Shown here in pieces: positions 33,597 through 41,665 of a stretch of 64,000 nucleotides of DNA; positions within the stretch are counted from its first letter, which is position 1, and the number at the start of each line of letters is the position of its first letter. The stretch lies in assembly GCF_042654245.1 (NCBI RefSeq), contig NZ_JBHSGI010000031.1, forward strand, positions 162,171-226,170, written 5' to 3'. The translations under genes were made by a program, and so were the position numbers. Below the pieces are notes generated by a model. The model was not told the origin of the DNA and did no database searches. It worked only from the letters and a program-made list of their open reading frames with translations. The stretch is from Seohaeicola_A nanhaiensis. GTDB taxonomy: Bacteria > Pseudomonadota > Alphaproteobacteria > Rhodobacterales > Rhodobacteraceae.

Positions 33597-34597
33597 CACA
33601 CGCTCCGCCGGGCCGGGGCAGGGGCGCGGCGCAGGCGGCGGCGCAGCACATGCGCCATGCCGGCGGCCCCTTCGGGGCGGGTCATGACCATCGTCATGAA
33701 CATCAGTCCGAACCATAGTAGCCAGGTTTCGGTCAGACCGCCGATCACGTCGCGGGCGATGAAATAGACCAGCACCCCCAGAACCGGCCCCCAGAAGCTG
33801 ACCAGCCCGCCGCCGACGAGGATCATCATGACGATCAGGCCCGACTGATGCAGGCTCATCACATCGGGATAGGCGCTTTCCTGCGCCATCGCGAACAGCC
33901 CGCCTGCCAGCCCGGCAATGGCTGCGGACAGGGTGAAGACCAGCCATTTGATGCGCCAGACGTCATACCCGATGAAGCGTGCGCGCATCTCGTTCTGGCG
34001 GATCGCCTGCAATACCCGGCCGAAGGGCGCGTTGACCAGCCGCCATATTGCCAGCATGGCCAGCGCCAGGATCACCGCAACCAACCAATACAGAGCCGCA
34101 TTGTCGGCCAGGCTGATCCCCCAGAAATCGGGGCGGGGGATGCCGAGCAGCCCGTCTTCGCCGCCGGTCAGCCAACGCAGCTTGATCGCGCAGAACCAGA
34201 AGATCTGCCCGAAGGCGATGGTCATCAGGGCGAAGTAGATGCCGCGCCGGTGGGCGACCATGGCGCCAACGATGGCGCCGGCCAGCGCCGCCGCCAGTAC
34301 GCCCGCCGCCAGCCCGCCCCAGAGCGAGACGGCGACATTGTGCTGGAAGAGCCCGAAGGCATAGGCGCCGATGCCGAGATAGGCGCCGTGCCCGAAGGAA
34401 TGCAGCCCGGCATAGCCGAACAGCAGGTTGAACCCCATGGCGAAGAGGATCCAGATCGCCATCTCGATGCCAAGATAGCGGTAGAGCCCGATCGGCTCGA
34501 TCCAGAAAGGCGCGGTGAAGAGGGCCAGCAGGAACAGGCCCATCGCCGGGGTGACCGGCCAGGCGGTGCGCGCGGGAATGTCGGAGAGGGTGATCAT
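33596..34597 (-). CDS. livM: LivM-type ABC transporter permease
   Basis: 333 residues and about nine to ten transmembrane helices. The family motif near MGFNLLFGYAGLHSFGHGAYLGIGAYAFG (residues about 53-81) and the late cytoplasmic loop VLQAIRQNEMRARFIGYDVWRIK are diagnostic of LivM. The C-terminus carries a basic, Pro/Ala-rich tail. The gene overlaps livG by one base and livH by one base. Confidence 0.92.
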   Translation of the reverse strand: MITLSDIPARTAWPVTPAMGLFLLALFTAPFWIEPIGLYRYLGIEMAIWILFAMGFNLLFGYAGLHSFGHGAYLGIGAYAFGLFQHNVAVSLWGGLAAGVLAAALAGAIVGAMVAHRRGIYFALMTIAFGQIFWFCAIKLRWLTGGEDGLLGIPRPDFWGISLADNAALYWLVAVILALAMLAIWRLVNAPFGRVLQAIRQNEMRARFIGYDVWRIKWLVFTLSAAIAGLAGGLFAMAQESAYPDVMSLHQSGLIVMMILVGGGLVSFWGPVLGVLVYFIARDVIGGLTETWLLWFGLMFMTMVMTRPEGAAGMAHVLRRRLRRAPAPARRSV

Positions 34598-35517
34598 CAG
34601 TTTTCCAGCGCGCTCTTGCGCCCCATCAGCCCGCGCGCGCGCAGGCCGATGACCGCGATCAGCAGCAGATACATCGACAGCAGCGACCAGGCGGGCGCAT
34701 AGGCCCCGGCGACGCCGACAGACAATCCAACCAGCATCGCGGCGATCACCGCGCCCCAGAAACTGCCAACGCCGCCGATGACGATGATGAGAAAGGCCGG
34801 AATCACCACGTCGACGCCGATGTGGGGCCGCAGCCCCCAGATCGGGGCCATGATGATGCCGGCCAGCCCGGCCATGGCCGCGCCGAAGGCGAAGACGGCG
34901 AGGCGCAGCTTGCCCAGATCATAGCCCAGGGCGCGCACCATCTCGCTGTCATGCGCGCCGGCCTTGATGATGGCGCCGTAGGGCGTCCGTTCCAGCAAGA
35001 GCCAGACAAGGAAGATGGCGACGATGGCGAAACCGGCCGCGTAGAACCTGTATTTCGAAAAGATCATGCCCCCCATCAGGAAGGCCCCGTTCATGCTCTG
35101 GGGCACGGTCAGGCTTTGCTCGCCCGTGCCCCAGGTGATGCGGATCAGTTCTTCGATCACCAGGGCCGCGCCGAAGGTGAGCAGTAGCCCGTAGAGCGGC
35201 GCCTTGCCGTAGGTGGGACGCAGGCAGAGTTCCAGCACCATCCCCGCGATGGCGGCTGCCAGCGGGCCGAGGAGCAGCGCGGCGGCATAGCGCGCGCCGA
35301 TGGGCAAGGACAGCCACCAGGCGCCAAAGGCCGTTCCCGCGAACCAGCCGGCGCCGACGGTGGCGAGCGCAAAATAGGCGCCAAGAGCAAAGAGGGTGCC
35401 ATGGGCGAGGTTGATCACCTCCATCACGCCGACGATCAGCGTGAAGCCGAGGGCGATCAGCGCGAAAAGCAGGCCCAGTGTCAGGCCGTTCACGATGTGG
35501 GGCAGCAGTTGCAGCAT
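34597..35517 (-). CDS. livH: LivH-type ABC transporter permease
   Basis: 306 residues with eight or so transmembrane helices. The opening HIVNGLTLGLLFALIALGFTLI followed by GVMEVINLAHGTLFALGAYFAL is the LivH signature, and the C-terminal loop MVRALGYDLGKLRLAVFAFGAAMAGLAG completes it. ATG 35515-35517 is used. A hairpin separates it from the upstream binding-protein gene. Confidence 0.92.
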   Translation of the reverse strand: MLQLLPHIVNGLTLGLLFALIALGFTLIVGVMEVINLAHGTLFALGAYFALATVGAGWFAGTAFGAWWLSLPIGARYAAALLLGPLAAAIAGMVLELCLRPTYGKAPLYGLLLTFGAALVIEELIRITWGTGEQSLTVPQSMNGAFLMGGMIFSKYRFYAAGFAIVAIFLVWLLLERTPYGAIIKAGAHDSEMVRALGYDLGKLRLAVFAFGAAMAGLAGIIMAPIWGLRPHIGVDVVIPAFLIIVIGGVGSFWGAVIAAMLVGLSVGVAGAYAPAWSLLSMYLLLIAVIGLRARGLMGRKSALEN

Positions 35518-35537
35518 GCGACAGTCCGGGAATGGGA

Positions 35538-35560
35538 GGCCGGCCCCTTGCGGACCGGCC
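35538..35560. other. Intercistronic hairpin after binding-protein gene
   Basis: GGCCGGCCC and GGACCGGCC form a 9-bp stem with one mismatch and a 5-base loop, 15 bases downstream of the binding-protein stop and before livH. Confidence 0.5.
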
Positions 35561-35575
35561 CTGTCAAGCCTGATC

Positions 35576-36868
35576 TCAGGCGTCGAAGGTTGGGGTGTCG
35601 TCGTAGCTTTCAAGCTTGCACTCGGCCGCCGCGCTGTCGTCGCGCACCTCGTCCGGGGCCGACTGAGTGAGGATTTTGAACATGTTGTCCTTGTCCTCGC
35701 CCGCCTCGGTATTGGCCGTGGCGAGGTAGATCGTCTGCTGCACCTGATGGGTCGCCGGATCCATGTAGGCGTCGTGGTGCTGCATCCGCTCTTCGGCGCT
35801 GGCCTTGTAGGCTTCCAGCTGCTTGATCACCGCGATGTTGTTCGTCGTTCCGGCGGTCTCGATGGCGTTCAGCAGCCCCTTGGTCGCCATATAGCCGTTG
35901 TAGAAGACGTTGCCGGGCACGCGCATCGCCGTGTCGGGATACATCTCCTGATACCGCGCGACGAATTCCTTCACGCCGGGCAGGTCGAGCCCGTAATACC
36001 AGGTGGTCCCAAAGACCCCGAACAGGTTGTCGACCGGCAGGCCATAGACATCCGGCCAATCCTGCTGGTTGTTGATCCAGGCGGTGGACTGGCCCATGCC
36101 CAGCTGCGCGACCTGCTGGCGCATCGCGACCTGATCGTCGCCGCCCACCGCCGCCGAGACGACATCGGGCGCGGCCTGCTGGATCGACAGCAGCGCGGCC
36201 GAGAAATCGCGCGTGCCCTGCGGGATCAGGATCTCCTGCACCTCTTCCGCGCCGTATTGCGCCATAAGTTTTCGGGTGGCGTTGGCGGTGTCGTGACCCC
36301 AGCCATAGTCGTTGGTCAGCAGCAGCCACTTCTTGCCATAGGCGGTGACGGCGTTCTTGACCGCCGCCTTGGCGAAATTGGTGCCGTTGCCGTCCCAGAC
36401 GAACTTCACCCGGTGACAGTTCTTGCCGGATTCGGTGGGCGAAGAGGAGTTAGTATTGAGGTAGATCACGCCATAACGCTGCGCCACCTGGCTGACCGCG
36501 TTAGCCACACCCGAGCTGACCGCGCCGATCAGAAAGCCGCATTCCTCGCGGGTGATCATGCGCTCGGCCACCCGGCTGCCGGTGGCGGGGGTTGTTTCGG
36601 TGTCGATATGCACCGTCTCGACCTTGCGGCCCAGCACGCCGCCCTTTGCGTTCGCCTCGTCGATGGCCATGAGCATCCCGCGACGGTCCGAGGCGCCCGA
36701 GTTCGCGTATTGCCCCGAGGCGTCGGAGGTCAGGCCGATGCGGATGGGCCTGTCGCTTGCGGCGGCATAAACGCGGTTGTGTTTCCAGGGGCCATAGAAG
36801 CCGGCAACAGCCCCTGCCGCCGTGGCAGAACCCAGCAGCCGCCGACGTGAAATCGTCCTTGTAGACAT
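35576..36868 (-). CDS. Branched-chain-amino-acid-type (HAAT) ABC transporter binding protein, Tat-exported
   Basis: 430 residues. A twin-arginine leader (TISRRRLLGSATAAGAVAGF) ends near VYAAASDR. The mature part starts PIRIGLTSDASGQYANSGASDRRGMLMAIDEAN, a classical Peripla_BP_6 opening, and has GKKWLLLTNDYGWG in the second lobe. ATG 36866-36868 follows GGAGG. It is first in the eight-gene operon livJ-type, livH, livM, livG, livF, atypical ATPase, Gfo/Idh, SDR. The divergent RpiR regulator suggests a phosphosugar- or polyol-like signal. Confidence 0.9.
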   Translation of the reverse strand: MSTRTISRRRLLGSATAAGAVAGFYGPWKHNRVYAAASDRPIRIGLTSDASGQYANSGASDRRGMLMAIDEANAKGGVLGRKVETVHIDTETTPATGSRVAERMITREECGFLIGAVSSGVANAVSQVAQRYGVIYLNTNSSSPTESGKNCHRVKFVWDGNGTNFAKAAVKNAVTAYGKKWLLLTNDYGWGHDTANATRKLMAQYGAEEVQEILIPQGTRDFSAALLSIQQAAPDVVSAAVGGDDQVAMRQQVAQLGMGQSTAWINNQQDWPDVYGLPVDNLFGVFGTTWYYGLDLPGVKEFVARYQEMYPDTAMRVPGNVFYNGYMATKGLLNAIETAGTTNNIAVIKQLEAYKASAEERMQHHDAYMDPATHQVQQTIYLATANTEAGEDKDNMFKILTQSAPDEVRDDSAAAECKLESYDDTPTFDA

Positions 36869-36960
36869 TGTTTTCCTCCCCAATCCGGCCCTTGAGCGAG
36901 CGCGGTCGTCATCGGACGTTGCAGGCCCTCCCGGCCATTCGAACAATCCTTCCGAAAGAT

Positions 36961-36978
36961 AGAAAGAAAATTCTTTCT
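36961..36978. promoter_or_regulatory. Perfect 18-bp operator palindrome between transporter operon and rpiR-type gene
   Basis: AGAAAGAAAATTCTTTCT has 8-bp perfect arms around AA. It is 92 bases upstream of the transporter start and 52 bases upstream of the RpiR start. GAAA...TTTC palindromes are usual for RpiR-family regulators. Confidence 0.65.
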
Positions 36979-36989
36979 GAGTCAAAGAT

Positions 36990-36999
36990 TGAAAATTCA
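36990..36999. promoter_or_regulatory. Second RpiR-type operator candidate
   Basis: TGAAAATTCA repeats the GAAAATTC core of the 36961 palindrome. The two cores (36967-36974 and 36991-36998) are 24 bases apart centre to centre, between the divergent genes. Confidence 0.45.
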
Positions 37000-37030
37000 C
37001 TCGCGCTTTGCCGCGTGCTATGTCTCTCTC

Positions 37031-37864
37031 ATGACCATGAACATTTCCGATCCCAGGGCCGAGGCGCCCGAGACCTTCGATGCGCTGCGGCAGCGCATTC
37101 GCGACCGGTTTCCCGGCCTGTCGCCACACCTTCAGCGAATCGCGCGTGCCTCGCTGGACGAGCCGAACAGCTTTGCCCTGAACACCACGCCGGTGATCGC
37201 CGAGGCGCTGGGAATACAGCCTTCGACATTGATCCGGTTCGCGAAGGAATTCGGCTATTCCGGGTTCTCGGACCTCCAGCGGGTGTTCCGCCAGCGCCTG
37301 ATCGAAGGGGCGGCAACGGTGCGGGACGAAGTGATGTTTCGCAGCGAAACCGCGTCGCCCCAGGATATCCGGACGATCCTTGAGGAAACGGCCCGCGCCC
37401 ATGCGGCGGCGCTGACCCGGCTGACCGAGACCTGCGATATCGCGGCGCTCGCGCGGGCGGTCGAGATGCTGAGGAGCGCACGGCACGTCTATGTCGCCGG
37501 GCTGCGCCGGTCACGGCCGATTGCCGACTATCTGCTGTACGGGCTGATGCGGGGCGAGCGGGCGTGCAGCCTGCTGGATTTCGCCGGAGGCATGGCGGGG
37601 CCGCAGACCTCTACCATCGGGCATGACGACGTTCTGGCCGCCATCGCCTTTCCGCCCTATTCGAAGCCGGTGGTGGATGCGGTGATGGACGCCCATGTCT
37701 CGGGCCGCCGGATTCTGGCGATCACCGACACGGCTGAGAGTCCTCTGGCCCGCTGCGCCCAAGTGGCGTTGTTCGTCGATTCCGATGCCGCCAGCCGGTT
37801 GCAGCCGATCTCGGGCGCGGTCGCGCTGGTGCACGCGTTGCTGACGGCGGTGACCACGACCTGA
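37031..37864 (+). CDS. RpiR-family transcriptional regulator (HTH + SIS)
   Basis: 277 residues. The N-terminal HTH_6 domain includes LNTTPVIAEALGIQPSTLIRFAKEFGY and the hallmark GYSGFSDLQRVFRQRL (residues about 75-90). The C-terminal SIS phosphosugar-binding domain includes VYVAGLRRSRPIADYLLYGL and DDVLAAIAFPPYSKPVVDA. It likely represses the divergent transporter operon in response to a sugar-phosphate-like ligand. ATG 37031 is preferred over a TTG 14 codons earlier. A parS-like site is embedded in frame, coding FRSET at residues 103-107, in the linker between the domains. Confidence 0.88.
   Translation: MTMNISDPRAEAPETFDALRQRIRDRFPGLSPHLQRIARASLDEPNSFALNTTPVIAEALGIQPSTLIRFAKEFGYSGFSDLQRVFRQRLIEGAATVRDEVMFRSETASPQDIRTILEETARAHAAALTRLTETCDIAALARAVEMLRSARHVYVAGLRRSRPIADYLLYGLMRGERACSLLDFAGGMAGPQTSTIGHDDVLAAIAFPPYSKPVVDAVMDAHVSGRRILAITDTAESPLARCAQVALFVDSDAASRLQPISGAVALVHALLTAVTTT
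37336..37350. other. parS-like site 9, inside rpiR-type gene, 8 kb from par locus
   Basis: GTTTCGCAGCGAAAC, perfect copy, in the interdomain linker codons of the RpiR gene. Chance occurrence of a perfect copy in 64 kb is negligible. Confidence 0.65.
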
Positions 37865-37866
37865 GT

Positions 37867-38541
37867 TCAGGCCGTGCCGGAAAAGGCGCTGTCCTCGGCC
37901 CGGGCGTTGGTGCGGTCGAGCTCTTCCAGCCTGGCCAGCATGGCCGGGTAATGGCGGCGCATGTCAGCCGCGAAGCGGTCGAAGGGGAACTCGTCGAAGA
38001 CTCCGACCTCGCTCACATATTCCATGTGCCGGCGGCCGGCAGTGTCATAGGGGTGATAGATCGAATCTTCGGTGCCGTCGAAGTCGAGCGGGTGCACCCC
38101 AAACCGGTCGCAGAGGCCGATGTCAAAGGCGGGTGTCGCCTTGACCCATTTGCCGTCAATCTGCAGCAGGCTGTAGCCGTGCCAGCGGAACACGTCGCTG
38201 CCCATCATCGCCGACAGCTTGGGCGAACTGAGGTGGTTGCGCACATCGGCGAAACCGACGCGCGCCGGAATGCCCGCCGCGCGGGCCGCCGCGGACAGGA
38301 GTATGGCCTTGGGCACACAGAAGGCCGAGGGCGCGGTCAGACAGTGCGAGGCGACGAAGATCCTGGGATTGACGCGGAAGCTGTAGGGATCATAGCGGAT
38401 GCCGTCCCGGACCGCGCGATAGAGCCGGACCGCCCGGTCGCGATCGCTGCCCTTGCCGGCGGACTCCAGCGCGAAATCGCGCAGGGCAGGCGTGTCTGAA
38501 TCCAGAAAGCGGGTAGGCGCGAGCGCGGGATCGGTGATCAT
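37867..38541 (-). CDS. Transglutaminase-like cysteine protease-fold protein
   Basis: 224 residues. The catalytic triad of the transglutaminase-like superfamily is visible: Cys in SAFCVPKAILLSAAARAAG, His in RWHGYSLLQI and Asp in ATPAFDIGLCDRFG. No signal peptide is present, so it is cytoplasmic. The stop lies two bases from the convergent rpiR stop. Its start overlaps the stop of the thioesterase gene by four bases, so both form one operon. These bacterial enzymes may be peptidases or amidases; the substrate is unknown. Confidence 0.8.
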   Translation of the reverse strand: MITDPALAPTRFLDSDTPALRDFALESAGKGSDRDRAVRLYRAVRDGIRYDPYSFRVNPRIFVASHCLTAPSAFCVPKAILLSAAARAAGIPARVGFADVRNHLSSPKLSAMMGSDVFRWHGYSLLQIDGKWVKATPAFDIGLCDRFGVHPLDFDGTEDSIYHPYDTAGRRHMEYVSEVGVFDEFPFDRFAADMRRHYPAMLARLEELDRTNARAEDSAFSGTA

Positions 38542-38987
38542 GCCGCCTCTCCGGCCGTCCGGCGCTTGCCCAGCACCTTCCAGATGCCCGAGCAGGTCGC
38601 GACCAGACGGTCGCCGACCCGGCATTCGCCGCGCATGAACATGAGCGATCCGGTGGCGCGCATGACCTCGCAATGCGCGACCACGAACTCTCCCTTTTCG
38701 GCGCCGCTGATGAACTGGCATTCGAAGGAGACGGTGAAGAGTTGTTCCCCGGGCCGGGCGCGGGCGGCGGTTGTGCCCATGCCGTCGTCGCAGAGCGACA
38801 TGATCATCCCGCCATGCGCGCGGGCGTGGGAGTTGTCGTGCTTGGTGTCGACGATAAACCCGACGCGGCGACGGCCGGGGCCATCGTCCTTGCGCCAGGT
38901 GGGGCCGACATGGCGGGTGAAGTCCGAGATGTCATCATTGCGGACCCAGCCGTCGCGCTCCAGAGTTGCGGGGGTGATTTCGGGCAA
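38538..38987 (-). CDS. PaaI-type hotdog-fold thioesterase
   Basis: About 149 residues. The hotdog core KHDNSHARAHGGMIMSLCDDGMG carries the HGG motif and acidic residue of PaaI/4HBT thioesterases; FECQFISGAEKGEFVVAHCEVMRATGSLMFMRGEC completes the sheet. Two starts are possible: TTG at 38987 preceded by GGAGA with good spacing, or ATG at 39086, which adds 33 residues of non-conserved sequence with no clear ribosome site. The TTG is preferred. It would hydrolyse an acyl-CoA, perhaps as a housekeeping step for the catabolic operons. Confidence 0.78.
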   Translation of the reverse strand: MPEITPATLERDGWVRNDDISDFTRHVGPTWRKDDGPGRRRVGFIVDTKHDNSHARAHGGMIMSLCDDGMGTTAARARPGEQLFTVSFECQFISGAEKGEFVVAHCEVMRATGSLMFMRGECRVGDRLVATCSGIWKVLGKRRTAGEAA

Positions 38988-39196
38988 GGGAGTCTCCGCT
39001 GCTGGGTCAGGTAGTGAGTTATCGTCATTTGACAGGAAGACTATGGGAGGCGTCAACGGGCAAAGCGTCAGATTGCAAGAGAGCATTATTCATTAGGAGA
39101 AGGGGCCAACGTCTGTGGATATTAGACCTTGCGTGAATTCCGGGAAGATGGCACGGATTTGAGACGCTGATGAGTGAGGTTCACTAAAACTTGGCC

Positions 39197-40141
39197 ATGA
39201 CAATCCCATTCGAAAACCACCTGCGCGCGCCCATCATTGCCGCCCCGATGTTCCTGGTGTCTTGCCCCGATCTTGTGGTCGAAACCTGCCGGTCGGGGCT
39301 GATCGGCAGCTTTCCGGCGCTGAACCAGCGGACGAGCGAGGGCTACTCCGACTGGTTGTCGGAGATCCGCGACCGTCTGAGCGGGATGGGACGGGCCGAT
39401 GCGCCCTTTGCCGTGAACCTTGTCGTCCACCGCTCGAACACGCGGCTCGAGGCAGATCTCGCGATCACCGCGGCGCAGCGGGTGCCGATCGTGATCACCT
39501 CGCTGGGGATCGTGCCGGAGGTGATCGAGACGGTGCATTCCTATGGCGGGCTGGTCTTTCACGACGTGATCAACCTGCGCCACGCGCGCAAGGCGGCGGA
39601 GTCGGGGGTCGACGGGATCATTGCCGTCTGTTCCGGTGCAGGGGGCCATGCCGGCGAGCTGAGCGCCTTTGCCTTTCTGTCGGAACTGCGGGCGATGTTC
39701 GACGGCACGATTATTCTGGGCGGCGTGATGTCGAACGGCGCACAGGTCGCGGCGGCGCGTCTTCTGGGGGCTGATTTCGCCTACATGGGAACGCGGTTCA
39801 TCGCGACGCAGGAAAGCCTCGCGCCCGCCGGCCACAAGGCGATGGTGGTGGAGGCGCGGGCGGATGACATCATCTATACGCCGGCCGTCAGCGGTGTGCA
39901 TGGCAACTTCCTGCGCCCGAGTTTCGTCGCAGCGGGGCTGGACCCGGACACGATGACGGCGCCCGGCAAGCTGAACCTTGGAACGGGCACCGAGATCAAG
40001 GCCTGGAAGACCATCCTGTCGGCGGGGCAGGGGGTTGGGGGCGTCGGGGATGTGCTGCCGGCGGCCGAGCTGTGCGACCGACTGGTCGCGGAATACAATC
40101 ACGCGCTCGAGTCCGCGCCGAGACTGCGATTGGGGGCCTGA
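39197..40141 (+). CDS. Nitronate monooxygenase (2-nitropropane dioxygenase family)
   Basis: 314 residues of FMN-binding TIM-barrel type. It opens LRAPIIAAPMFLVSCPDLVVETC, has the catalytic histidine in CSGAGGHAGELSAFAFL, and the FMN-phosphate contacts GGVMSNGAQVAAARLLGADFAYMGTRF. The enzyme oxidises alkyl nitronates such as propionate 3-nitronate to aldehydes or oxoacids and protects against this toxin. The preferred start is ATG 39197; the ribosome site is weak. A nitroreductase-family gene lies elsewhere in the window but is not linked. Confidence 0.88.
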   Translation: MTIPFENHLRAPIIAAPMFLVSCPDLVVETCRSGLIGSFPALNQRTSEGYSDWLSEIRDRLSGMGRADAPFAVNLVVHRSNTRLEADLAITAAQRVPIVITSLGIVPEVIETVHSYGGLVFHDVINLRHARKAAESGVDGIIAVCSGAGGHAGELSAFAFLSELRAMFDGTIILGGVMSNGAQVAAARLLGADFAYMGTRFIATQESLAPAGHKAMVVEARADDIIYTPAVSGVHGNFLRPSFVAAGLDPDTMTAPGKLNLGTGTEIKAWKTILSAGQGVGGVGDVLPAAELCDRLVAEYNHALESAPRLRLGA

Positions 40142-40180
40142 AGGAACTGAAACTAGCAGGCGTTTCGGCATTTGACTTAA

Positions 40181-40194
40181 CCGAACGTATGGTA
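40181..40194. promoter_or_regulatory. Shared operator-like motif upstream of aldolase gene
   Basis: CCGAACGTATGGTA, read on the minus strand as TACCATACGTTCGG, matches TACCATACGTACGG at 50466-50479 in 13 of 14 positions. It lies 35 bases before the aldolase start and could be the site of the adjacent TetR regulator. Confidence 0.4.
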
Positions 40195-40228
40195 TTTTAA
40201 TTCAGGAGATCATCCTGGAACGCAAGAT

Positions 40229-40996
40229 ATGAAAAACAGCCTGGCCGCAAAGCTTCGCCAAGGAACGCCCTGTCTTAACGGCTGGCTCAGCCTGCCTTCC
40301 GCCATGGCCGCCGAGACCATGGCGCGGGTCGGGTGGGACAGCCTGACCGTCGACATGCAGCATGGGGTCCACGACTTCATGAGCGCTGTCGCCTGCATGC
40401 AGGGAATCGCCGCCTCGGGCATTCCGGCGCTGGTGCGGGTCCCGCAGAACGACGGCGGCCTGATCGGGCAGGTGCTGGATGCCGGTGCGTGGGGGGTGAT
40501 CTGTCCGATGGTGAATACGGCCGAGGACGCGCGACAGTTCGTGGCGGCCTGCCGGTACGGTCCTGCAGGCAAGCGGTCCTTCGGGCCGAACCGGGCGGCG
40601 GCCTTTGGCACTGCTGACGCGCCCTATCATACCTTTGCCAATGACGAGGTCCTGGCGATCCCGATGATCGAGACGGTCGAGGCGCTGGAGAATCTGGATG
40701 CGATTCTGGACGTGTCGGGGGTGAACGGGTGTTATGTGGGGCCGAGCGATCTGTCGTTGTCGATGGGCCTGGATGCGCGCTTTGACCGGGAAGAGCCGGC
40801 GTTCATGTCCACGCTGGACAAAATTGCCAAGGCGACCGCTGCGCGGGGACAATTTGCCGGCATCCACTGTCTTTCTGCCGGCTACGCCCGGAAGATGGTC
40901 GATAGGGGGTTTCTGTTCACGACCGTTGCGAGCGATGCCTACTTCATGGCAAAGGGAGCGGGCATGGCCGTGGCGGAGTGGCGCAGCAATGCCTGA
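40229..40996 (+). CDS. HpcH/HpaI-family class II aldolase / citrate-lyase-like
   Basis: 255 residues. The barrel core is recognisable: LTVDMQHGVHD (metal-adjacent base histidine), PALVRVPQNDGGLIGQVLDAGAWGVICPMVNTAEDA, MIETVEALENLDAIL (metal-binding glutamate) and CYVGPSDLSLSMG (metal-binding aspartate). It cleaves 4-hydroxy-2-oxoacids to pyruvate plus an aldehyde. The gene precedes a TetR regulator by 75 bases in the same direction and may be co-regulated with it. The aldehyde product is not predictable. Confidence 0.88.
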   Translation: MKNSLAAKLRQGTPCLNGWLSLPSAMAAETMARVGWDSLTVDMQHGVHDFMSAVACMQGIAASGIPALVRVPQNDGGLIGQVLDAGAWGVICPMVNTAEDARQFVAACRYGPAGKRSFGPNRAAAFGTADAPYHTFANDEVLAIPMIETVEALENLDAILDVSGVNGCYVGPSDLSLSMGLDARFDREEPAFMSTLDKIAKATAARGQFAGIHCLSAGYARKMVDRGFLFTTVASDAYFMAKGAGMAVAEWRSNA

Positions 40997-41071
40997 GATC
41001 GGTCCGCCGCCCGTGTCTGGCGTGAATACCCGTTTCGCCGTCTTGCTCATCTGACTGGAAACAGCTGGCCG

Positions 41072-41665
41072 ATGACCCTGGAGAAGACAACAGCCAAACG
41101 AGGACGTCCTTCGGCCAAGCAGCGCGTGCTGGATATAGCGCTGGAGCTGTTTGCCGAAAAGGGCGCCTCGGGCCTGACTTATGACGAGCTGTCGAAGGCC
41201 ACCGGTCTGTCCAAAGGTGGGCTGATCTACCACTTTCCGAGCAAGGAGCGGCTGATCGACGACGTGCGCCGTCAGTTGAGCGCCCGCTATCGGGAGGCCT
41301 GGCAGGAGGTCTATGACCAATTGCCGGAAAGCAGCAATCGCGCCTTGAAGAGCTATGCGCTGGCGTCGCTCGAGAACCGGTCGAACTCGGATCATATCAG
41401 TGCGCGGATGATGGTGTCGGGGCTTTGGGATGTGACCTCGGGCCGGCAGTATTACCGCGAGCGCTTTGACAGCATCGAGCAGGGCGTCGGGTTCGAGCGG
41501 GCGGCGCTGGTGCACCTTGCCACCGAAGGCCTGTGGTTCATGGAACTGATCGGGTTTTCGCCGTTCAGCCCTGAGGAACGCGCGCGCATTGTCGGGATGA
41601 TCAAACGGATCATCGACGGGGGCGACCTGGAGTGGCCCCCGGACGAGCCGGCGGGAAAGACCTAG
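41072..41665 (+). CDS. TetR-family transcriptional regulator
   Basis: 197 residues. The N-terminal HTH is ALELFAEKGASGLTYDELSKATGLSKGGLIYHFPSKERLIDDV, with the usual GLSKGxLYxHFPSKExL core, and the C-terminal ligand domain is of the TetR_C type found with AcrR-like repressors. The stop codon overlaps the convergent amidase stop by four bases. Probable targets are the aldolase gene upstream and, given the shared motif, the 50 kb operon. The preceding ribosome site is weak (GGAAACAG). Confidence 0.85.
   Translation: MTLEKTTAKRGRPSAKQRVLDIALELFAEKGASGLTYDELSKATGLSKGGLIYHFPSKERLIDDVRRQLSARYREAWQEVYDQLPESSNRALKSYALASLENRSNSDHISARMMVSGLWDVTSGRQYYRERFDSIEQGVGFERAALVHLATEGLWFMELIGFSPFSPEERARIVGMIKRIIDGGDLEWPPDEPAGKT

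Noticed and set aside
38988..39086. N-terminal extension of the PaaI thioesterase from ATG 39086
   Set aside because: No ribosome site and no conservation-like sequence; a TTG with GGAGA fits the family length better.
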